From: Bacillus sp. 522_BSPC
GTDB taxonomy: Bacteria; Bacillota; Bacilli; Bacillales; Cytobacillaceae
Reading direction: 5' to 3'
Assembly (NCBI RefSeq): GCF_001076885.1
Contig: NZ_JVDT01000226.1
Span: 1 to 51,205 of the forward strand
DNA: 51,205 nucleotides
Of this stretch, positions 1 to 7,380 are shown in pieces. Position numbers and translations under genes: made by a program. Under the pieces are notes generated by a model. It had not been told where the DNA came from and ran no database searches. It saw only the letters and a list, made by a program, of their open reading frames with translations. The number at the start of each line of letters is the position of its first letter. Positions within the stretch are counted from its first letter, which is position 1.

Positions 1-78
1 GCAGAACAATTAACGATAATGGAATATATTGATCCATTTACAGGGGAAGAAGTGAAGAAAAAGAAACGAAATAATTAG
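1..78 (+). CDS. C-terminal end of an unidentified protein
   Basis: An open frame enters from the left edge and ends at a TAG at 76-78. Only 25 codons are visible; the tail reads roughly EYIDPFTGEEVKKKKRNN, ending in a very basic stretch. That is too little to name a family. It lies on the same strand as the two-component system but is separated from it by a structured RNA and a terminator-like hairpin, so it is probably a separate unit. Confidence 0.5.
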   Translation, partial: AEQLTIMEYIDPFTGEEVKKKKRNN

Positions 79-83
79 GAGAG

Positions 84-170
84 AAGGCCTTTGAGGTCTG
101 GCCAGTAGAAGTAGTACAAATGGCGAACCTTTCAGTAGCCCTTTAGGGTTTGGTCAGTAACAAAGGCTTT
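84..170 (+). ncRNA. candidate structured leader RNA (class unknown)
   Basis: The stretch between the partial gene and the response regulator folds into nested helices that can be read directly: 84-93 pairs with 161-170 (10 bp, one G-U), 98-104 pairs with 151-157 (7 bp, one G-U), and 137-141 pairs with 146-150 around a four-base loop. A terminator-like hairpin follows at once at 185-206. A closed basal helix, an inner helix, an apical hairpin and then a terminator is the layout of a riboswitch or attenuator. It does not match the consensus of preQ1, purine, SAM, c-di-GMP, THF or fluoride classes as I know them. It could instead be a small trans-acting RNA. The fold is visible; the function is inference. 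Confidence 0.4.
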
Positions 171-184
171 CAGCCGCAGAGAAA

Positions 185-217
185 ACCACCCGTTCTCACG
201 GGTGGTCCTTATTTCTT
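185..217 (+). terminator. terminator-like hairpin before the two-component system
   Basis: An 8-bp G+C-rich stem (185-192 with 199-206, six-base loop) is followed by the pyrimidine-rich CCTTATTTCTTT. The response regulator start lies only 28 nt after the stem, so read-through or conditional termination would control the downstream operon. Confidence 0.6.
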
Positions 218-233
218 TAAAAGGAATGATAAT

Positions 234-914
234 ATGGCAAAAATACTGATAGTAGATGATGACCCACATATTAGAGAATTAATTCATGTTATTTTAACAA
301 AGGAAGGCTTGTCTAGTGTAGAAGCAGGAGATGGAGAAATGGGTCTGTCTTTACTCGAACAGGATAAAATTGATTTAATTATACTTGATATTATGATGCC
401 GAATATGGATGGATGGACATTTTGCCGGGAAGTACGGACTTATTATACAGATACATTGCCAATCTTAATGCTGACTGCAAAAGGAGAGACTACGCAAAAA
501 GTGAAGGGTTTTGACCTTGGAGCAGACGATTATTTAGTAAAGCCCTTTGCTCCAGCTGAGTTAGTTGCAAGAGTAAAAGCTTTACTTAAACGCTATCAAA
601 TCTCCCTTTCGAATCGTTTGGAAATTGGCAATGTCATGATCGATCGGGACTCGTATAAAGTGTCGATTGGCAAGGAGGAGATTACCCTGCCATTAAAGGA
701 ATTTGAATTATTATTTAAACTTGCAACCCATCAAAAGAAAACTTTTTCAAGGGAACAATTAATTGAAGATATTTGGGGCTTTGATTATGAAGGGGATGAA
801 CGAACAGTTGATGTTCATATAAATCGATTGCGCCAGCGGTTCCCTGAAGAGGAATGTCCCTTTAAGATAACGACGATTCGTGGTCTTGGTTATCGATTGG
901 AGGTAAGACAGTGA
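234..914 (+). CDS. OmpR-family response regulator, HssR-like
   Basis: A 226-aa response regulator of a two-component system. The N-terminal receiver domain (about 1-120) has the acidic pair D8/D9, phosphoacceptor D52 in LDIMMP, T81 and K103. The C-terminal winged helix (about 130-224) carries REQLIEDIWGFDYEGDERTV, very close to the matching segment of HssR, the haem-stress regulator. The ATG at 234 is preferred over the longer frame from 150 because it has an AAAGGA ribosome site and gives the canonical MAKILIVDDD beginning; the longer frame runs through the terminator hairpin. It overlaps the histidine kinase start by 4 bp. No hrtAB-like haem efflux genes are in view, so the ligand is unknown. 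Confidence 0.88.
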   Translation: MAKILIVDDDPHIRELIHVILTKEGLSSVEAGDGEMGLSLLEQDKIDLIILDIMMPNMDGWTFCREVRTYYTDTLPILMLTAKGETTQKVKGFDLGADDYLVKPFAPAELVARVKALLKRYQISLSNRLEIGNVMIDRDSYKVSIGKEEITLPLKEFELLFKLATHQKKTFSREQLIEDIWGFDYEGDERTVDVHINRLRQRFPEEECPFKITTIRGLGYRLEVRQ

Positions 915-1993
915 AGAGAAAGGTAGCAAAATTCATAAAACGAACAGCTGGTTTCCTTGCAATCATTCTGTTTTTACTATTATGCTGGTCACTAGCCTAT
1001 GGGCTAACAGCATGGCTTTATGATGTAATCCAAATAACGCCCCGAGATTTCATCAGGCAATTAATGAATTCTTTAGTGGGATTTTTCTTTTTTGGCTGCT
1101 TAATATCGATTATCACAAAAATTCCATGGGTAAGATCAAAACAAGACAAACACTTGTATCCAATCATTCAGGCAATAAAGATGATAGCTGAAGGAAATTT
1201 TAATATCGATCTTTCTTATTATAAAAATCAGTTTCGTGAAGGAGACAATGATCATCCTTATTATCAAATCGTAACAAATATAAGTCACATGGCAGAAAAA
1301 TTAGGGGAAATGGAAGAGCTGCGTCAGGAATTTATCTCCAATGTATCCCATGAAATCCAGTCACCCTTAACTTCTATAAGTGGTTTTGCCCATGCCTTGA
1401 AAAATGATGATTTAAGTTCAGTAGAACGCAAACACTATTTAAGCATTATTGAAATGGAAAGCATCCGTTTGTCTAAATTAAGTGAAAGTCTATTAAAGCT
1501 TACTTCTTTAGAAGCGGAACATTTGCCTTTGGATCTAAAAGAATACCGTTTAGATTATCAACTCCGCCGGATTATTCTTGCCAATGAGCCCCAATGGTCA
1601 GAAAAAGAAATTAATATGGATATCGTTCTACCAGATGCAACGATTACTGCAGATGAGGAAATGCTTGATCAAGTATGGATTAATTTACTTCATAATAGTA
1701 TAAAATTCACGCCAGAAGGAGGTACTATAACAGTTGAGGCATTTAAATCGGAGAATGGGATTATTACTGTTAAAATAAGAGATACAGGAATCGGAATGGA
1801 CCAAGATGCACTCATGCATATATTTGAGCGTTTTTATAAAGCAGATAAATCAAGAAATCGGAACATGGGGGGAAATGGTCTCGGTCTTTCCATTGTCAAA
1901 AAAATCATTGATTTACATGAAGGAGAAATTCAAGTACAAAGTGAGATGGGAAAAGGAACAGAAATAACAGTAAAAATTGGGAAGCGGAGGTAA
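911..1993 (+). CDS. membrane sensor histidine kinase with almost no extracellular domain
   Basis: A 360-aa sensor kinase and partner of the preceding response regulator; it starts at a GTG overlapping that gene's stop. Two membrane segments (about 13-36 and 52-70) are separated by only about 15 residues, so there is no room for a folded outer sensor. A HAMP-like linker follows, then the HisKA dimerisation helix with phosphoacceptor H147 (SNVSHEIQSPL), and a HATPase domain with N-box (LLHNSIKF), G1 (DTGIGM) and G2 (GGNGLGLS). Typical HssS is longer (about 450 aa) with a large outer loop, so the name HssS would be unsafe. Sensing is probably within the membrane or cytoplasmic. Confidence 0.9.
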   Translation: MKRKVAKFIKRTAGFLAIILFLLLCWSLAYGLTAWLYDVIQITPRDFIRQLMNSLVGFFFFGCLISIITKIPWVRSKQDKHLYPIIQAIKMIAEGNFNIDLSYYKNQFREGDNDHPYYQIVTNISHMAEKLGEMEELRQEFISNVSHEIQSPLTSISGFAHALKNDDLSSVERKHYLSIIEMESIRLSKLSESLLKLTSLEAEHLPLDLKEYRLDYQLRRIILANEPQWSEKEINMDIVLPDATITADEEMLDQVWINLLHNSIKFTPEGGTITVEAFKSENGIITVKIRDTGIGMDQDALMHIFERFYKADKSRNRNMGGNGLGLSIVKKIIDLHEGEIQVQSEMGKGTEITVKIGKRR

Positions 1994-2002
1994 GGTTCTA
2001 AT

Positions 2003-2035
2003 GAGGTCGATTAACCCGACCTCTGCTTCTATTTT
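2003..2035 (+). terminator. weak terminator after the two-component operon
   Basis: A 7-bp stem GAGGTCG (2003-2009) / CGACCTC (2017-2023) is followed by a pyrimidine-rich TGCTTCTATTTT. It sits 10 nt after the kinase stop. The tail is not a pure T run, so termination may be partial. Confidence 0.5.
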
Positions 2036-2055
2036 CCAAATAAGGAGCGATTAAG

Positions 2056-2358
2056 ATGGTAAATAAAGTTTTCTTAAATGATTTTGCATTATCTGTTTCC
2101 AATTATAAAGAGAAAAAGGTAAAAAGTACCGATTCTGAGAAGCTGTTAACAATGGTAAGCTTTGAATTTAAAGTAAGAGGTGGGGAAGAATACCACGTAG
2201 TTACGAAGTTTTTATACGAAAATGTATTTGATGTAAATATCCCTAATGAGCAAGTGGCTTTTAGAGGGAAAATCAACAAATATTCCACTTCCTATACCAA
2301 TTTCTCCGATGAAAACAGCATTAGTGATTTCCTTTTGGAATTAGTGGAAGTGGAATAA
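2056..2358 (+). CDS. YkvR-like DUF3219 family protein
   Basis: A 100-aa soluble protein with no signal peptide or membrane segment. The run YENVFDVNIPNEQVAFRG followed by YSTSYTN matches the conserved core of the YkvR/DUF3219 family of Bacillus (YKVR_BACSU type, about 96 aa). The family has no established function. The ATG at 2056 has an AAGGAGCG ribosome site. Terminator-like hairpins stand on both sides, so it appears to be transcribed alone. Confidence 0.72.
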   Translation: MVNKVFLNDFALSVSNYKEKKVKSTDSEKLLTMVSFEFKVRGGEEYHVVTKFLYENVFDVNIPNEQVAFRGKINKYSTSYTNFSDENSISDFLLELVEVE

Positions 2359-2378
2359 ATTCAGAAGGGAATTAGCAA

Positions 2379-2416
2379 AACAGGTCATCCTTATCGGATT
2401 TAGAGATCTGTTTTTT
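2379..2416 (+). terminator. intrinsic terminator after ykvR-like gene
   Basis: AACAGGTC (2379-2386) pairs with GATCTGTT (2405-2412, one G-U), with an inner ATCC/GGAT helix, followed by a T run to 2416. Confidence 0.7.
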
Positions 2417-2448
2417 CTTATATATACACGGAAAGGGAGGTTCTCTAT

Positions 2449-3444
2449 ATGAAATTAAGTATTTTAGATCAAGCACCTGTTTTATCTGGGAAAACCTCTC
2501 AAGATGCACTTATAGAATCAATGAAGCTTGCCCAATGTGGAGAAAAACTAGGATATACAAGATATTGGATTGCGGAACATCATGATTTTCCCGGCCTTGC
2601 TAGTTCTGCTCCAGAAGTAATGCTTGGGTATATTGGTGCCAATACAGAAAAGATAAGAATTGGTGCTGGAGCCATATTATTACCACACTATAAACCGTAT
2701 AAAGTAGCGGAAACATTTAATATGCTAGCGACATTATTTCCAAATCGAATCGATCTAGGAATAGGGAGAGCGCCAGGAGGATCTGCCGAAGCTTCGATTG
2801 CTCTCTCTGGGAATTTTTTAGAAAATGTTCGGAATATGCCTAACTCCATTAAAGAGCTTCTACATTTTTTATATAATAACTACCCAGCAGATCAGATGTT
2901 CTCCAAAATAACAGCACACCCTTTTCCTGATGTGGCTCCTGTTCCATGGATTCTCGGAACGAGTGAAAAAAGTGCTATACAAGCGGCAGAGCATGGGACA
3001 GCCTATGCATTTGGACATTTTATGAGCGATAGAGATGGAATCGAGATTGTGAATACATATAGAAGCTCATTTAGACAAAATGGTGGCATTCAGGAACCTC
3101 AAGTGATTGTAACGATATCGATTATTTGCGCGGAAACAACAGAACAGGCTGAAGAGCTGGCTTTAAGCTGGTTCTTATCGAAAATCCAAACGGATAAAGG
3201 GAAAAAAAATAAAGGCATTCCCACTATAGAAGAAGCAAAAAATTATTCTTTTACGAGTGAGGAACAAGAAAGAATGAAAGAAATGCGTCAAAAGATGATT
3301 ATTGGAAATCCAAAAGAGGTTAAAAAGGAATTGGTTGAGCTGCAATCAGCGTACAATGCAGACGAAATGATGATTGTGACTATTACGAATAGCTATGAAA
3401 GTAGAAAGAAGTCTTATGAGCTTATTGCAAAGGAAATATGGTAA
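2449..3444 (+). CDS. luciferase-like (LLM class) flavin-dependent oxidoreductase, copy 1
   Basis: A 331-aa cytoplasmic enzyme of the bacterial luciferase-like superfamily, MsnO8-like subgroup. These are TIM-barrel FMN/F420-type oxidoreductases that usually use reduced flavin from a partner reductase. The start MKLSILDQ, YWIAEHHDFPGLASSAPEV, IRIGAGAILLPHY and the R-DLGIGRAPGG segment are family hallmarks. B. subtilis relatives include YceB, YhbW and YwcH. The substrate cannot be read from sequence. The ATG at 2449 follows a GGGAGG site. It is followed 35 bp later by a paralogue of nearly the same length, a tandem duplication. Confidence 0.85.
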   Translation: MKLSILDQAPVLSGKTSQDALIESMKLAQCGEKLGYTRYWIAEHHDFPGLASSAPEVMLGYIGANTEKIRIGAGAILLPHYKPYKVAETFNMLATLFPNRIDLGIGRAPGGSAEASIALSGNFLENVRNMPNSIKELLHFLYNNYPADQMFSKITAHPFPDVAPVPWILGTSEKSAIQAAEHGTAYAFGHFMSDRDGIEIVNTYRSSFRQNGGIQEPQVIVTISIICAETTEQAEELALSWFLSKIQTDKGKKNKGIPTIEEAKNYSFTSEEQERMKEMRQKMIIGNPKEVKKELVELQSAYNADEMMIVTITNSYESRKKSYELIAKEIW

Positions 3445-3479
3445 TATTTTTTAAAACGTAAGGAAAGAAGGTCATTCAA

Positions 3480-4460
3480 ATGAAATTGAGTGTACTGGAT
3501 CAATCTGTTATTAGTAAGAATTTAAATGCAGGGTTTGCACTTCAAAATACAATTAAATTGGCAAAACGAACAGAGGAGCTTGGCTACACTCGTTTTTGGG
3601 TTGCTGAACATCATAACTCCAATGGAATTGCTGGGACTTCCCCAGAGGTTCTTATCTCGACTATTGCCGCACAGACAAATAAGATACGTGTAGGCTCTGG
3701 TGGCGTTTTGCTTCCACAATATAGTCCTTTTAAAATTGCGGAAGACTTTAAGGTGTTAGAAGCATTGTATCCGAACAGAATGGATTTAGGAATTGGACGT
3801 TCACCAGGTGGATCTGCGCCTACTCGGCTAGCTTTAACAGATGGAATGAGAAAAAGCTTAAATGAATTCCCGCGTCAGGTTACGGAACTTCAAGAATATA
3901 TAGCCAATACGCAATCTAATCAAGAGGTCCAAGCGTATCCATCCATTGAAACTCGACCAGAAATTTGGATGCTAGGTGTCTCGCAGCGGGGAGCTAGATT
4001 AGCCGCAGAAAAGGGAACTGCTTTTACTTATGGGCACTTTATAAATCCAATCAGTGGCAGCATTGCGATGAAACATTATCGGGAGAACTTCCAGCCGTCT
4101 AGCATTCTTAGAAACCCACAAGCAAATGTATGTGTATTTGTTGTTTGTGCACCAACACAGGAAGAAGCAGAAGAAATGGCAGTTAGCCAAGATCTTTGGC
4201 TGCTAGCAATTGAAAAAGGCGAAGACACTTTTATTCTTTCAAAAGAAGAGGCAAAAGGGATTCAGCTATCAGAAGAAGACCAAGCAATCATAAGAAAAAA
4301 TCGAAAACGAGCGATAATTGGGACGCCCAAAAAGGTAAAAGACGAGATTTTGCATTTAAGTGAATTCTATCAAACAGAGGAATTTATGATAATCACCAAT
4401 ATTTATGACTTTGAGGACAAAATGCAGTCATATACCTTATTAGCAGAGGCCATTCTTTAA
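3480..4460 (+). CDS. luciferase-like (LLM class) flavin-dependent oxidoreductase, copy 2
   Basis: A 326-aa paralogue of the preceding gene with the same landmarks (MKLSVLDQS, RFWVAEHHNSNGIAGTSPEV, IRVGSGGVLLPQY, DLGIGRSPGGS). The two have clearly diverged, so this is an old duplication rather than a recent copy. An AAGGAAAGAAGG ribosome site precedes the ATG at 3480, and no terminator separates the genes, which suggests a two-gene operon. The pair might act on related substrates or form a heteromer as in true luciferase, but that is inference. No flavin reductase is adjacent. Confidence 0.85.
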   Translation: MKLSVLDQSVISKNLNAGFALQNTIKLAKRTEELGYTRFWVAEHHNSNGIAGTSPEVLISTIAAQTNKIRVGSGGVLLPQYSPFKIAEDFKVLEALYPNRMDLGIGRSPGGSAPTRLALTDGMRKSLNEFPRQVTELQEYIANTQSNQEVQAYPSIETRPEIWMLGVSQRGARLAAEKGTAFTYGHFINPISGSIAMKHYRENFQPSSILRNPQANVCVFVVCAPTQEEAEEMAVSQDLWLLAIEKGEDTFILSKEEAKGIQLSEEDQAIIRKNRKRAIIGTPKKVKDEILHLSEFYQTEEFMIITNIYDFEDKMQSYTLLAEAIL

Positions 4461-4551
4461 ATTTGGCTGTTTGATACGAAAGCAGTCTTAAACTTTGAAT
4501 GTAAACACTTATTAAATTTAGCTATAATAATGTAAAAGGGGGTGCTTACAG

Positions 4552-4644
4552 TTGGAGAATCACATACGATTGTCTGATACTACTTCCACTCATGCAAAGC
4601 CTATTATTAGAAAGGCGATACTTTGCATGGGGCGAAACAAGTAA
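4552..4644 (+). CDS. possible 30-aa small protein or leader peptide
   Basis: A short frame starts at TTG 4552, nine bases after the purine-rich AAAAGGGGG, and ends at TAA 4642-4644. The product would be about MENHIRLSDTTSTHAKPI continuing to a basic end (MGRNK). A TATAAT at 4523-4528 lies just upstream. The second half overlaps a 9-bp hairpin (4591-4599 with 4621-4629). It lies 73 bp ahead of the CD3324-family gene. It could be a regulatory leader or chance; coding potential is not proven. Confidence 0.3.
   Translation: MENHIRLSDTTSTHAKPIIRKAILCMGRNK
4591..4629 (+). repeat. hairpin inside the small ORF
   Basis: CATGCAAAG (4591-4599) pairs exactly with CTTTGCATG (4621-4629), with a further CCT/AGG helix inside. 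There is no T run after it, so it is not an intrinsic terminator. It may be an RNA structure or a protein-binding inverted repeat. Confidence 0.5.
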
Positions 4645-4717
4645 TTTTTATCGCTAACTAATATTTTGGCTTTGCACCTTATTTTAGAAAAAAATAAAAA
4701 TAAGGGAGCGGGCAAAA

Positions 4718-4993
4718 TTGAAGTATACAAATGCAACGAATGTTTTACCTGAAAAGCTTGTTGTAGAAATTCAAAAATATGTTCAAGGTGAGACCTTGTA
4801 TATTCCGAAACAAGAAAATGCGTATAAGAAGTGGGGAACTTCAAGTGGTGGAAGAAAAATGCTAGATGGCCGAAACAATGCAATAAAAGCAGCTTTTGCT
4901 AATGGAAGCACTATTCAGGCATTGGCAATAGAATATCATCTCTCCACGGAAACAATTAAGAAAATCGTGTACTCACATAAAAAGAAAGACTAG
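4718..4993 (+). CDS. CD3324-family putative DNA-binding protein
   Basis: A 91-aa protein starting at TTG 4718 with an AAGGGAGCGGG ribosome site. The order LPEKLVVEIQKYVQGE, then YIPK, then KKWGTSSGGRK fits the CD3324 family of Firmicutes, which is related to the Mor transcription-activator fold. The C-terminal third (about 60-88, with IQALAIEYHLSTETIKKIVY) reads as a helix-turn-helix. It is a likely small transcription factor of unknown target. No neighbour is clearly linked; a terminator follows the stop codon directly. Confidence 0.7.
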   Translation: MKYTNATNVLPEKLVVEIQKYVQGETLYIPKQENAYKKWGTSSGGRKMLDGRNNAIKAAFANGSTIQALAIEYHLSTETIKKIVYSHKKKD

Positions 4994-5022
4994 CACTGGT
5001 GACCTCTCATCAGTGTTTTTTA
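4994..5022 (+). terminator. intrinsic terminator after CD3324-family gene
   Basis: The stem CACTG-G-TGA / TCA-T-CAGTG (4994-5015) has a four-base loop and is followed by a T run. It starts directly after the stop codon. Confidence 0.8.
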
Positions 5023-5122
5023 TGTAAAAATTGTTTCTCAATCATCTTTTCCATTTTAGAAAGGGAGTGAGTTTTACTAAAATAGAAAGACAGGACACAA
5101 CAAAATAATAGGAGAGAATGCA

Positions 5123-5779
5123 ATGACAGAACCATTTATCAAAAATGAACAACTGAATTTTATTAAAAAACAGATCGCCATTATTAAGGATAGTATGAAT
5201 AAAAGCTTACCTAAAACAGTGTTAGTTGCCGTAATAGAATTAGCTCATGCGAAAGTTTTAGAACTTTTTCCTCAAGCATCAAGTGAACAGCAAGCGTTAT
5301 TGGATATTTCCAAATGGAAAACAAAGAATGAATACGATCAATACATCGAGGGACTTACTGCATATGTATTGCCATTTCCGAAACTGACGGAACAACAACT
5401 AAAAAAATTATTTCCAAAGCAAAAGAAATTAAAATTACCTGATTTAACAACAATCGATCACCATAAACTAACCTATTTAAGCTGGACGGATGGAAAGTCT
5501 AATAGAAAATTTATTATTTATGATTTAGAAGGACAATTAGTAGGAATGGAGGGGAAAATGACAGCAACTAATAAAAAAAATATTTGCTCTTTCTGCAATA
5601 GCTTTGGAGAAGTTGCTTATTTTTCAACGATTACCAAAGACAAAAAACCCAAAAATGCAGATTATTACAAGGCTATTGGAAATTTTATTTGTACAGATAG
5701 CAGCGAATGCAATAGGAATATAGACAATACCGCATATTTGCAAGAATTTTTTCAGACCGCAGAAGGACGGCGCTACTGA
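5123..5779 (+). CDS. FusB/FusC-family EF-G-binding protein
   Basis: A 218-aa cytoplasmic protein. The N-terminal helical part (about 1-85) ends in YVLPFPKLTEQQLKKLFPK, like the YVVPFELPSPQKLQKVFKK region of FusB, and SNRKFIIYD matches SNRKYIIYY. A four-cysteine zinc site follows the FusB pattern: C155, C158, C190 and C196 (ICSFC ... FICTDSSEC). FusB-type proteins bind EF-G and help release it from the ribosome; plasmid and staphylococcal versions give fusidic acid resistance. Chromosomal Bacillus homologues are common and may only assist translation. The ATG at 5123 follows AGGAGAG. Resistance is not shown by sequence. Confidence 0.85.
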   Translation: MTEPFIKNEQLNFIKKQIAIIKDSMNKSLPKTVLVAVIELAHAKVLELFPQASSEQQALLDISKWKTKNEYDQYIEGLTAYVLPFPKLTEQQLKKLFPKQKKLKLPDLTTIDHHKLTYLSWTDGKSNRKFIIYDLEGQLVGMEGKMTATNKKNICSFCNSFGEVAYFSTITKDKKPKNADYYKAIGNFICTDSSECNRNIDNTAYLQEFFQTAEGRRY

Positions 5780-5806
5780 GGACATCATCAGTAGAACTGT
5801 CCTTTT
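5763..5806. terminator. bidirectional terminator overlapping two converging gene ends
   Basis: AAGGAC (5763-5768) pairs with GTCCTT (5799-5804), and inside it CTACTGA (5773-5779) pairs with TCAGTAG (5788-5794). A T run follows on the plus strand. The structure includes the stop codons of both the fusB-like gene and the convergent MocR gene. Confidence 0.65.
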
Positions 5807-7257
5807 GCTTGTATTTTAATTACCTGTGCTAAGGTTATCAATCCTCTTTCTAATTCATCGAATGTAGCATAAGAATAGGATATGCGCAGATGCTGATCAT
5901 CTGTTTTATCATAAATGATTCCTGGATTGATAAGAATTCCTTCACGAAGTGCTAAATCAAATAGCTTTCGTGTAGAGATGCTTGGCTTTAGTTTTAGCCA
6001 TATATAGAACCCGCCTTTAGGAGAGAGCCATGTTGCAATATCTGAAAAATATTTCTTTAATAATCCCATTGTAAAATCTCTTCTATACCTGAGCTCAGCT
6101 TTTACGTCCTTTAGAAAATCCTCATATAAGCCATGATGCAGCCAGCTTTCTACAACAGACTGAGATAAGGTGCTGGAACCATAATCTGTCTGCATTTTTA
6201 TATCGGCTAAATGTTCTATGACTGGTTCTGGTCCTACAATCCAACCAATTCTCAGTCCAGGACTTAAGGATTTGGAGATACTGCCAATGTAAAGAACATT
6301 TCCTTGCGTATCGATTGCTTTTAGAGGCCTAGGTGGAGGGCTGTCCAGCCATAAATCTCCGTACACATCATCTTCAATAATAGGAATCGATTCTTTTTGG
6401 CAAACTGCTATTAAGTCAGCTCGCCTCTTTTCAGACATTAATGTACCTGTTGGATTGTGAAAATTAGGGATGGTATATAGTAATGCTGATTTTTGCTGGG
6501 TCTTACTCTTAATTCGTCCAATAGCATTGTACGCTAACCCTTCTTCATCAAGAGGAAGTCCTATTAAGTTCATTCCCGCAGATTGAAATACATGAATAGA
6601 ATTTAAATAGGAGGGGGCTTCGTGAAAGATAGTAGACCCTCTTTTTAATAGCCCAATAGAAAGTAATTGCAATGCTTGAAGTCCTCCTGAAACGATTAAA
6701 ATGGATTCAGAGGAAGTTATAATTCCTTTCGTCTTCAAATAGGCACTTACTGTTTGGCGTAAAGCTAAGCTTCCCTTCGGTTCTGTATATCCAAGAGAGA
6801 GATTTAATTTTCCGCTAGATTGAAATGTTTGTTCCATGCGTTCTTTAGGTAGCAATTCTGGAGAAAGCTCACCTGTTCCCAACCTAATAATACTTGGATT
6901 TGCTTCTGCTTGATTAATTTCTTGGATGATAGAAATGTTTGGTTGATGTATGCCTGATTTTACATAACTAATCCAATCTGGCGGAGGAGTAGATGCAAGC
7001 AAGCTCCACGTATTATTTATTACCTTTGTTCCGCTCCCCACCTTTGCTTCAATTAACCCATCAGCAGCTAGTTCCTCTAGGGCTGTTATAATGGTGCTTC
7101 GGTTAACTTGGAATTGCTTGGCTAAATTCCGTTGAGAGGGGAGCTTCATACCAATTGTCCATTCTCCATGCGTTATTTTCTTTTTCATAAAGGAAGTTAT
7201 TTGCTGGTGTAAAGAAACGGTTGAGCTTTTTTGTGGTTTCCATTCAATTTCTGCCAT
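5788..7257 (-). CDS. MocR-type regulator (GntR HTH + aminotransferase fold), YisV-like
   Basis: A 489-aa protein, the usual MocR/PdxR/GabR length. A GntR winged helix lies at about 12-82 (KLPSQRNLAKQFQVNRSTI). A fold-type I aminotransferase domain follows, with the NPTG motif at 268-271, DDVYGD near 296-301, and the PLP lysine K329 in SISKSLSPGLRIGW. Such proteins use PLP and an amino compound as effector and usually regulate a divergent gene. Here the divergent gene is a LysE-type exporter, an arrangement like B. subtilis yisV/yisU. The shared 123-bp spacer holds a perfect 16-bp palindrome. The regulator most likely controls export of an amino acid or related compound. Confidence 0.88.
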   Translation of the reverse strand: MAEIEWKPQKSSTVSLHQQITSFMKKKITHGEWTIGMKLPSQRNLAKQFQVNRSTIITALEELAADGLIEAKVGSGTKVINNTWSLLASTPPPDWISYVKSGIHQPNISIIQEINQAEANPSIIRLGTGELSPELLPKERMEQTFQSSGKLNLSLGYTEPKGSLALRQTVSAYLKTKGIITSSESILIVSGGLQALQLLSIGLLKRGSTIFHEAPSYLNSIHVFQSAGMNLIGLPLDEEGLAYNAIGRIKSKTQQKSALLYTIPNFHNPTGTLMSEKRRADLIAVCQKESIPIIEDDVYGDLWLDSPPPRPLKAIDTQGNVLYIGSISKSLSPGLRIGWIVGPEPVIEHLADIKMQTDYGSSTLSQSVVESWLHHGLYEDFLKDVKAELRYRRDFTMGLLKKYFSDIATWLSPKGGFYIWLKLKPSISTRKLFDLALREGILINPGIIYDKTDDQHLRISYSYATFDELERGLITLAQVIKIQAKGQFY

Positions 7258-7296
7258 GAGTATACTCCTATCTTTATTTTCTCTTATTTTATCAAA

Positions 7297-7328
7297 ATGG
7301 TTGGGTTAATGACCATCCAATTGGATGG
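7297..7328. promoter_or_regulatory. candidate operator for the MocR regulator
   Basis: The divergent spacer contains the perfect 16-bp palindrome CCATCCAATTGGATGG (7313-7328), overlapped on its left by a second inverted repeat ATGGT (7297-7301) / ACCAT (7312-7316). Repeated ATGG/CCAT half-sites next to a MocR gene suggest its binding site. A frame from ATG 7309 in phase with the exporter runs through it, but it lacks a good ribosome site. Confidence 0.5.
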
Positions 7329-7338
7329 AGACAGAACG

Positions 7339-7370
7339 CCTCTTCTTCGCTATTCTGTAGGAAGAAGAGG
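7339..7370 (+). promoter_or_regulatory. hairpin overlapping the exporter ribosome site
   Basis: CCTCTTCTTC (7339-7348) pairs perfectly with GAAGAAGAGG (7361-7370) around 12 bases. The right arm runs into the purine-rich AGAGGGGG that would serve as the Shine-Dalgarno sequence for the ATG at 7381. The pairing could hide the ribosome site. The fold is visible; regulation by it is inference. Confidence 0.45.
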
Positions 7371-7380
7371 GGGAATAAGG

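Noticed and set aside
150-233. Upstream extension of the response regulator frame
   Set aside because: It runs through the terminator hairpin, lacks a ribosome site, and the start at 234 gives the canonical receiver N-terminus.
5053-5083. Inverted repeat ATTTTAG/CTAAAAT and a 13-codon frame before the fusB-like gene
   Set aside because: The frame's ribosome site abuts its start codon and the arms are short and AT-rich; chance is likely.
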